Source: Caulobacter sp. CCH9-E1 (GTDB lineage: Bacteria; Pseudomonadota; Alphaproteobacteria; Caulobacterales; Caulobacteraceae). From it: a stretch of 18,370 nucleotides of DNA. The stretch is taken from positions 1-18,370 of the forward strand of contig NZ_LSJA01000024.1 in assembly GCF_001556515.1 (NCBI RefSeq), given 5' to 3'. The position numbers and the translations under genes are program-made. Position 1 is the first letter of the stretch; every line of letters begins with the position of its first letter. Shown here piece after piece: positions 13,385 through 18,370 of this stretch. Under the pieces are notes generated by a model. The model worked only from the letters and a program-made list of their open reading frames with translations. It ran no database searches and was not told the DNA's origin.

Positions 13385-16144
13385 ATGATCGGACTGAACA
13401 TGAACCGCCGCACGGCCTGGCTAATGACCAGCTGCGCCGCCATTGGCCTGTTCGCCACGACCAGCGTCCAGGCTCAGGCGACCGCCTCGCAGGACCAAGT
13501 CGAGGAAATCGTCGTCACGGGCAGCTATCGTCGCAGCCTGGAGAAGGCCATCGACATGAAGCGCGAGAACGTCGGGTTCTCGGACTCGATCGTCGCCACC
13601 GACGTCGCCAACTTCCCTGAACAGAACCTGGCCGAAGCGCTGCAGCGCATGCCCGGCGTGACCATCGAGCGCAACAAGGGTCTGGGCGGCCGCGTCAGCG
13701 TCCGCGGCCTGCCCGCCGAGTTCACCTTCGTCACCATCAACAACCTGGCCACGGCCTCGGGCAGCGGCGGCCGCGACGTCGAGTTCGATATCTTCGCCTC
13801 GGAAGTCGTCCAGCAGGTGACGGTGCAGAAGTCGCCGCGCGCCTCGGACGAGGAAGGCGGCATCGCCGGCGCGATCAACATCTCGACCGCGCGCCCGTTC
13901 GACTACAGCGGCCGCAAGCTGGTGGCCTCGGCCGAGGGCGCCTACAACTCGATCTCGGAAAAGACCGATCCGAAGGTCGCGTTCCTGGCCAGCGACACCT
14001 GGGGCGACTGGGGCGGCCTCGTCTCGTTCTCGGCGGCCCGCCGGACCAACCGCACCGACTCCAACTCGGGGATCAACTTCCGTCCGATGTTCCGCTTCCT
14101 GGAAGCGGGCGGCACGCGCGCCGCGCAGGCCGCCTCGGTGCTGGCGCGCGACGCCGGCGTCGTGGTCAAGGACGTTCGCAATCGCGACGAGACCGGCCGC
14201 ATCATCTTCCAGGACAAGGTCGGCGACCGCGCCTATCTGAACACCCAGGACCAGTGGGGCGGCACCGCCTCGCTGCAGTACAAGCCCTCGGCCAACTTCG
14301 ACATCGCCTTCGACCTGATGGTCGGCGGCTATGAGGCGACCGAAGACCAGTACGACGCCGCGGCCTATTCGGCCTCGAGCCGCAGCACGCTGGAAACGAT
14401 CCACGCGTACGACAAGACGACGCTGTCGCAGTACAACATGGTCGTGCTGCGCGACGTCTCCTACACCGCCACCCAGCACGAGATGCTCAGCAAGGAGCAG
14501 ATCAACAAGACCGACTACGTCCAGTTCGGCACGGAGCTGAACTGGCATGGCGAGACTTGGAAGCTGCACGGCCTGGCCGGCTATTCGGGCGCCGAGAAGA
14601 CCCTCGACTACTCCAACCTGAAGCACGTGGCCTATGCGCCGTCGCGTACGCGTTGGACGGCCAAGGGCGGCGAGACGGTCAAGAGCGCCAACCCCGCCTC
14701 GATCGACATGTACAACTCGCCGTCGAAGTACCTGTTCGAGGCCTATGAGACGTCGCTGGAGAAGATCAAGGACGACAAGTACGCGGCCCAGGTCGACTTC
14801 ACCAAGGAGTTCGATTTCAGCTTCTTCCCGGCCCTGAAGACCATCCAGGTCGGCGCGCGCTACACCGACAAGTCCAAGGAACGTCAATACGGCGCCCTGA
14901 ACATCCAAGGCCCGTCGGCCGGCAGCACCGCCTGGCTCAATACTCGCACCATGGCCGACAGCCAGCTGACGCCGATCGATCAGCTGGTGCCAGGCGGCGA
15001 ATACAGCATCCGCGACATCACGTGGAGCCAGATTTCCAACGAGTACGCCCGCAAGACCTTCCGCTACGCGGGCTTCAAAACGCCCTACACGCCCGGCGAC
15101 TACTACAAGGTCGATGAGACGGTCACGAGCCTTTACGCCATGGCCGACCTGGGCTTCGACGTTGGCCCCGTGCCGGTCGCTGTCAACGGCGGCGTCCGCT
15201 ATGTCGACACATCGGTGACCTCGTCGGGCTATCACCAGATCCAAACCCCGACCGGCGGCACGACCTATACCCCCGCGCCGGTCTCGAGCGATGGCAGCTA
15301 CAACAAGCTGCTGCCCAGCCTGAACTTCACGGCCGACCTGACCGACAGCATCACGCTGCGCGGCGCGGCCTCGAAGACCCTGATGCGTCCGGCCCTGACG
15401 GATCTCGCCTACAAGCGCACCGCCAGCTGGAACTCGTTCCGCTTCACCGACGGCAACCCGAACCTGAAGCCAACCTTCGCCGAGCAGTGGGAAGTTGGTC
15501 TCGAAAAGTACCTGCCGGAAGGCGGCCTGTTGGCGGTCTCGTACTTCGACAAGAAGATCGAGGGCGTGGTGCGCCAGGCCCTGACCGGCACCGTCAAGAA
15601 CGTGACCAAGTACAACGCCAACGGCACCGTCGACGGCGTCTACGACTTCGACGTCTATCAGCCCGTGAACCAGGAAGGCTCCTACAAGGTCAACGGCGTC
15701 GAGATGGTGGCGATCGTCCCGTTTGGCCTGTTCTTCGAACCGCTGAAGGGTTTCGGGATCAACGCCAACTACACCATCCTGGACAGCTCGCTGACCGGTC
15801 AGTCCATCATCAAGGTTCCGACGCCGCCGGTGGGCCTGGCCGACAAGGCCTACAACGTCACCCTGTTCTACGAGAACGAGCGCTTCCAGGCGCGCGTGTC
15901 CTATAACTACAAGGACAAGTACGTCGAAGGCATCGGCTACGAAATGTATCCGATCTGGCGCTCGGGCTACGGCCAGACGGACATGTCGGTCAGCTATAAC
16001 CTGAATGACCACGTCCAGCTGAGCCTGGAAGGCATCAACATCACCGACGAAACCACCAAGGGCTACACGATGGATCCCTCGTTCCCGACCATGGACGAGA
16101 AGTCGGGCCGTCGCTTCAGCCTGGGGCTGCGGGTCAACTTCTGA
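13385..16144 (+). CDS. TonB-dependent receptor, full length (Xanthomonas/Caulobacter class, no STN domain)
   Basis: From the ATG at 13385 the receptor has 919 residues and imports an unknown ligand across the outer membrane using TonB energy. A signal peptide, MNRRTAWLMTSCAAIGLFA ending at TSVQA-QA, is followed at once by the TonB box QVEEIVVTG and the plug. Plug motifs are FPEQNLAEALQRMPGVTIER, GGRVSVRGLPAEFTFVTINN and EEGGIAGAINISTARPFDYSG. The barrel shows RFTDGNPNLKPTFAEQWEVG and ends in GRRFSLGLRVNF. A GGGG lies about nine bases before the ATG; an ATG at 13400 is the alternative. No STN signalling domain precedes the TonB box, although a sigma/anti-sigma pair follows. No PhnF-like operator is present in its leader, so it is not clearly part of the phosphonate regulon. 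Confidence 0.95.
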   Translation: MIGLNMNRRTAWLMTSCAAIGLFATTSVQAQATASQDQVEEIVVTGSYRRSLEKAIDMKRENVGFSDSIVATDVANFPEQNLAEALQRMPGVTIERNKGLGGRVSVRGLPAEFTFVTINNLATASGSGGRDVEFDIFASEVVQQVTVQKSPRASDEEGGIAGAINISTARPFDYSGRKLVASAEGAYNSISEKTDPKVAFLASDTWGDWGGLVSFSAARRTNRTDSNSGINFRPMFRFLEAGGTRAAQAASVLARDAGVVVKDVRNRDETGRIIFQDKVGDRAYLNTQDQWGGTASLQYKPSANFDIAFDLMVGGYEATEDQYDAAAYSASSRSTLETIHAYDKTTLSQYNMVVLRDVSYTATQHEMLSKEQINKTDYVQFGTELNWHGETWKLHGLAGYSGAEKTLDYSNLKHVAYAPSRTRWTAKGGETVKSANPASIDMYNSPSKYLFEAYETSLEKIKDDKYAAQVDFTKEFDFSFFPALKTIQVGARYTDKSKERQYGALNIQGPSAGSTAWLNTRTMADSQLTPIDQLVPGGEYSIRDITWSQISNEYARKTFRYAGFKTPYTPGDYYKVDETVTSLYAMADLGFDVGPVPVAVNGGVRYVDTSVTSSGYHQIQTPTGGTTYTPAPVSSDGSYNKLLPSLNFTADLTDSITLRGAASKTLMRPALTDLAYKRTASWNSFRFTDGNPNLKPTFAEQWEVGLEKYLPEGGLLAVSYFDKKIEGVVRQALTGTVKNVTKYNANGTVDGVYDFDVYQPVNQEGSYKVNGVEMVAIVPFGLFFEPLKGFGINANYTILDSSLTGQSIIKVPTPPVGLADKAYNVTLFYENERFQARVSYNYKDKYVEGIGYEMYPIWRSGYGQTDMSVSYNLNDHVQLSLEGINITDETTKGYTMDPSFPTMDEKSGRRFSLGLRVNF

Positions 16145-16159
16145 TCCGTGGTCAAACCA

Positions 16160-16190
16160 TCGGGGCGGGCGGCTTCACCGGCCGCCCCGA
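16160..16190 (+). terminator. Hairpin after the second TBDR
   Basis: TCGGGGCGG (16160-16168) pairs with CCGCCCCGA (16182-16190). A G-G mismatch and CGG/CCG extend it inward to a CTTCA loop. It begins 16 bases after the receptor stop. No U-tract follows (CGCCTTCG), so it is a weak intrinsic terminator or a 3'-end stabiliser. Confidence 0.5.
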
Positions 16191-16210
16191 CGCCTTCGCG
16201 CGCGGCCTAC

Positions 16211-16238
16211 CCTCAAAAAACTGTCATGCTTTTCGAGG
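16211..16238. repeat. Imperfect inverted repeat upstream of the sigma-factor gene
   Basis: CCTCAAAA (16211-16218) and TTTTCGAGG (16230-16238) form an imperfect inverted repeat around CTGTCATGC, in the leader of the ECF sigma gene. It could be a promoter or operator element of this AT-richer stretch. Function is not evident. Confidence 0.3.
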
Positions 16239-16380
16239 ATGGCTGCGCCGAACAAGGCGAAGAGAGACCATGGCCCTAGGTCCAAGCGCATGGACGAGGC
16301 TTGCACGATCCCCGGCTTCCGAAGCGTTCGCCGCGCTTGAGCCGGTCGGTCGGCAAGACCCCGCCCCATCGGGACAGCGC

Positions 16381-16887
16381 ATGTCGGCGCGCGTCGACGG
16401 CGCCGTAGCGGCCCTGCGCGGGGACCTGATCGCCTACCTTCAACGGCGCGACCGCGCCAGCGAGGCCGAGGACGTCGTCCAGGAGGCGTTCGCGCGGTTC
16501 TATCGCGCCGGCCATGACGTGACCGCGCCCGACGCTCGGCCGCTTCTGTTCGTCATCGCCCGCAATATCCAGCTCGATCGCTGGAAGGCCGAGACCCGAG
16601 AAAAGGCGCGCCGCAGCGTCCACGATATTCACGACCTGGACGCCGGCCTCGGCGCCGTGGCCTGCGAGGAGCCGGCCGCGGACCAGCATTTGATCGGCCG
16701 CCAGGATCTGGCCGCGGCCGAGGCCGTGATCCGGGCTTTGCCGCCCAAGACGCGCGACGCCTTCCTGCTGCATCGGTTCCGCGCGCAGACCTATCGCCAG
16801 ATCGCCGATCAGCTGGGTGTTTCGGTAAGCATGGTCGAAAAGCACATCGCCGAAGCGCTGCGTCAGCTGAAGAAGTCGCGCGAATGA
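16381..16887 (+). CDS. ECF RNA polymerase sigma factor, FecI-like
   Basis: The protein directs RNA polymerase to cell-surface-signalled genes, usually a TBDR and its own cluster. From the ATG at 16381 it is 168 residues, typical of FecI-like factors. Region 2 shows RASEAEDVVQEAFARFYRAG and LLFVIARNIQLDRWKAETRE. Region 4 shows IRALPPKTRDAFLLHRF and a helix-turn-helix, TYRQIADQLGVSVSMVEKHI. An in-frame ATG at 16270 would add 37 non-conserved residues; I prefer 16381, which has GGGA six bases upstream. It is followed after 91 bp by the FecR-like gene. It probably acts with that partner on the downstream STN gene and nearby receptors; the targets are inferred. Confidence 0.9.
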   Translation: MSARVDGAVAALRGDLIAYLQRRDRASEAEDVVQEAFARFYRAGHDVTAPDARPLLFVIARNIQLDRWKAETREKARRSVHDIHDLDAGLGAVACEEPAADQHLIGRQDLAAAEAVIRALPPKTRDAFLLHRFRAQTYRQIADQLGVSVSMVEKHIAEALRQLKKSRE

Positions 16888-16978
16888 CTGAGGCGCCGCG
16901 CCCGTCGATCGTTGTGCCTTTTGAAACCTCGGGTCGCATGCCGCGTCGCTGTCGGGTGAGAAAGGATTTCCGTCGCTG

Positions 16979-17977
16979 ATGTTCGGCCGGCTCACCGCAT
17001 TTTTCGCCACCCGGCCCAGGACGGCCGAGGACTGGCTGGCGCGCATGGGGCGGCCGAATGCGGATAGGCGTGAGCAGGCCGCCTTCCTGGCTTGGCTGGA
17101 GGCCGACCCGGATCACCTGCGGCAGTACGAGCAGGCCAAGGCCGATATGGCGTCGCTGGAGCGCCTGCGCGGCGCCTTCGCCCTGGACGTGGCCCGGCTG
17201 AACCGGCGCGAGCCGGCTCTCCCTCCCTCGGGACGTCGCCTGGTTCTGGCGGGGGGCATGGCCTTCGCCGCGCTCGCCGTCGCCGGCGTCCTGCTGGCGC
17301 CCAGGCCTCCGGCCGCCCCGGAGGGGCGACTCTACGCCAGCGCCCCCGGAGAGATTACCGACGTCGTCCTGGAGGATGGCTCGCGCGTCACGCTCGACGC
17401 TGGCTCGGCCATCCGGGTGGCCTTGGCCAAGGATGCGCGGCGGGTGACGCTGGAGCGCGGCTCGGCCTATTTTGAGGTCGCCCATGACGCCACTCATCCG
17501 TTCCAGGTCGCCGTGGCGGATCGCCGTGTGATCGTCACCGGCACCCGCTTCGTCACCAGCCTGACCGGCGACGGCGCCCAGGTTTCGTTGCTGCAAGGCC
17601 GAGTGCTGATCGGTCGACGCGACGCGGCCGAGAGGGGCGCGTTGGACGGCGCCACGGTCCTTTCGCCCGGCGAGCGCGCGGCCTTCCGCCCGGACGAGCC
17701 CGGCCTTGAGAAGGCTGTCGCCGACCTGGAGACGGCCACGGCCTGGCGTCGCCGCCGACTGGTGTTCCGCGACGCGCCGCTGTCCGACGTCGTCGCCGCC
17801 GCCTCGCGCTACTCCAGCGCGCCGCTGGTCGCGGCCGACCCGCGACTCTCGCGTGTCAAGGTGACGACCGTCCTGCCTCTGGAAGGCGAGGGGACCATCG
17901 CCGAGCGCATGGCGGCCCTGCTGCCCGTACGCACCGAACGCGCCGCCGACGGCCGCGTGCTGGTCCGCGCCGACTAG
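16979..17977 (+). CDS. FecR-like anti-sigma factor/sensor
   Basis: The 332-residue inner-membrane protein relays the periplasmic signal to the ECF sigma factor. A cytoplasmic DUF4880-like domain (about 15-60) contains EDWLARM and FLAWLEADPDHLRQYEQAK. One transmembrane helix spans 88-107 (LVLAGGMAFAALAVAGVLLA). The periplasmic FecR domain (about 118-215) has DVVLEDGSRVTLDAGS, ERGSAYFEVAHD and VIVTGTRFVTSL. The C-terminal 80 residues have an STN-like pattern (RLVFRDAPLSDVVAAASRYS). The ATG is preceded by AAGGA at 12 bases, a rather long spacing. It sits between the sigma gene and a separate STN-domain protein, the part it would be expected to touch in FecA-type signalling. Confidence 0.92.
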   Translation: MFGRLTAFFATRPRTAEDWLARMGRPNADRREQAAFLAWLEADPDHLRQYEQAKADMASLERLRGAFALDVARLNRREPALPPSGRRLVLAGGMAFAALAVAGVLLAPRPPAAPEGRLYASAPGEITDVVLEDGSRVTLDAGSAIRVALAKDARRVTLERGSAYFEVAHDATHPFQVAVADRRVIVTGTRFVTSLTGDGAQVSLLQGRVLIGRRDAAERGALDGATVLSPGERAAFRPDEPGLEKAVADLETATAWRRRRLVFRDAPLSDVVAAASRYSSAPLVAADPRLSRVKVTTVLPLEGEGTIAERMAALLPVRTERAADGRVLVRAD

Positions 17978-18045
17978 GTCAGTATCGCAGAGCTGTCACA
18001 ACCGCGCGCTAAGCCCGATGGATCGTAGCGTCGGGGGCGTCATTC

Positions 18046-18342
18046 TTGAAACCGCCTGCTGCATCGCCGCCGAACGGCGGGCGACGCGGACCGCTGGGCC
18101 TCGCCGTCCTGGCGTTGGCGCTGGCGGTCGCCCCCGCGGCGCGGGCGCAGGCCTCGCAGACCCAGCGTTTCGACATCCCCGCCCAGGATGCCTCGTCGGC
18201 GCTCGTCCAGCTTTGTCTGCAAGCCGATTGCGAGCTCGCCTTCGTCCCGGCTCCTGGACAGGCGGCGCGCACCCGAGCCGTGCGCGGCGAGATGGGCTGG
18301 CGCGAAGCCCTGGCCGGCCTCACCTCAAGGTTTGTGCGCTAA
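18046..18342 (+). CDS. Small exported protein consisting of an STN (secretin/TonB short N-terminal) domain
   Basis: A TTG start with GGGGG eight bases upstream gives 98 residues. A signal peptide (PLGLAVLALALAVAPAARAQA) leads into an STN-type domain: RFDIPAQDASSALVQLCLQA, then CELAFVPAPGQ and RAVRGEMGWREALAGL. In FecA-type receptors this domain is fused in front of the TonB box and plug and contacts FecR. Here it ends in TSRFVR and a TAA at 18340-18342, before the usual closing TGL-y strand, with only 28 bases left in the window. It may be a stand-alone signalling protein or the broken start of a third receptor; other frames past the stop show no receptor-like sequence in the bases available. 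It lies 68 bp after the FecR-like gene. Confidence 0.7.
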   Translation: MKPPAASPPNGGRRGPLGLAVLALALAVAPAARAQASQTQRFDIPAQDASSALVQLCLQADCELAFVPAPGQAARTRAVRGEMGWREALAGLTSRFVR

Positions 18343-18370
18343 ACCTCGGCTAAAAGTACGAACCAAGAAC

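Noticed and set aside
13421..16012. 863-codon open frame on the minus strand across the second TBDR
   Set aside because: It is a GC-bias mirror of the receptor gene. The translation is low-complexity and Val/Gly/Arg-rich with no recognisable domain, while the plus strand has full receptor motifs.
16221..16227. CTGTCAT, a perfect half of a PhoB (Pho) box, upstream of the sigma gene
   Set aside because: The second half expected 11 bases on is TTCGAGG, not a match. A single 7-mer is not enough evidence for PhoB control.
16175..16369. 64-codon minus-strand open frame in the receptor/sigma intergenic region
   Set aside because: No ribosome binding site or recognisable sequence, and it covers the hairpin and the likely sigma-gene promoter.
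16270..16380. Upstream ATG at 16270 for the sigma factor
   Set aside because: The extra 37 residues are not sigma-like and would exceed the usual FecI length. It cannot be fully excluded, since a GAGAG lies shortly before it.

Overview
The window looks like chromosome of a Caulobacter-type alphaproteobacterium. It has high GC, TonB-dependent receptors (TBDRs) of the Xanthomonas/Caulobacter class, a FecI/FecR-type sigma/anti-sigma pair, and tightly overlapping genes. I see no tRNA, rRNA, CRISPR array, insertion sequence or phage gene.

Layout. (1) 1-1720: C-terminal barrel of a TBDR; its N-terminal half appears to arrive in another frame, with the break at a G5 run. (2) 1731-1766: strong hairpin. 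(3) 1782-7861: a plus-strand run of six genes with overlaps or gaps of at most 13 nt: sulfotransferase, Asp/Asn-hydroxylase-like 2OG oxygenase, TPR-sulfotransferase, second hydroxylase-like oxygenase, TIGR03364-type FAD amine oxidase, and phosphonoacetaldehyde hydrolase (phnX). (4) 10581-7858, minus strand: Tat-exported phospholipase C followed by a PhnZ-like HD-domain oxygenase; the latter is convergent with phnX and shares a CTAG with it. (5) 10744-12864: GntR/UTRA regulator and a DUF5690-type MFS transporter. (6) 12894-13286: no intact gene, but a decayed C-terminal tail of a zinc-type alcohol dehydrogenase/quinone reductase and a second unclear remnant. (7) 13385-16144: a full-length TBDR. 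(8) 16381-18342: ECF sigma factor, FecR-like anti-sigma, and a small exported protein that is essentially only an STN domain.

How the parts may work together (inference). The PLC gene and the MFS gene each carry a near-identical 12-bp palindrome, TGGTCTANACCA in gene orientation, 23-25 nt before the start codon. It matches the operator I recall for PhnF, a GntR/UTRA regulator, so the regulator between them probably controls both. With FAD oxidase, phnX and a PhnZ-like enzyme, the locus reads as a scavenging route. Periplasmic PLC releases a lipid head group (phosphocholine or an aminoethylphosphonate), the MFS protein takes it in, and cytoplasmic enzymes cleave the C-P bond by a hydrolytic and perhaps an oxidative route.

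The least explained part is the doubled sulfotransferase + hydroxylase cassette, translationally coupled to the phosphonate genes and directly behind a TBDR. A hydroxylate-then-sulfate modification of a protein or peptide is a testable possibility. The split between a TBDR lacking an STN domain and a separate STN protein behind FecI/FecR is the second unusual arrangement.
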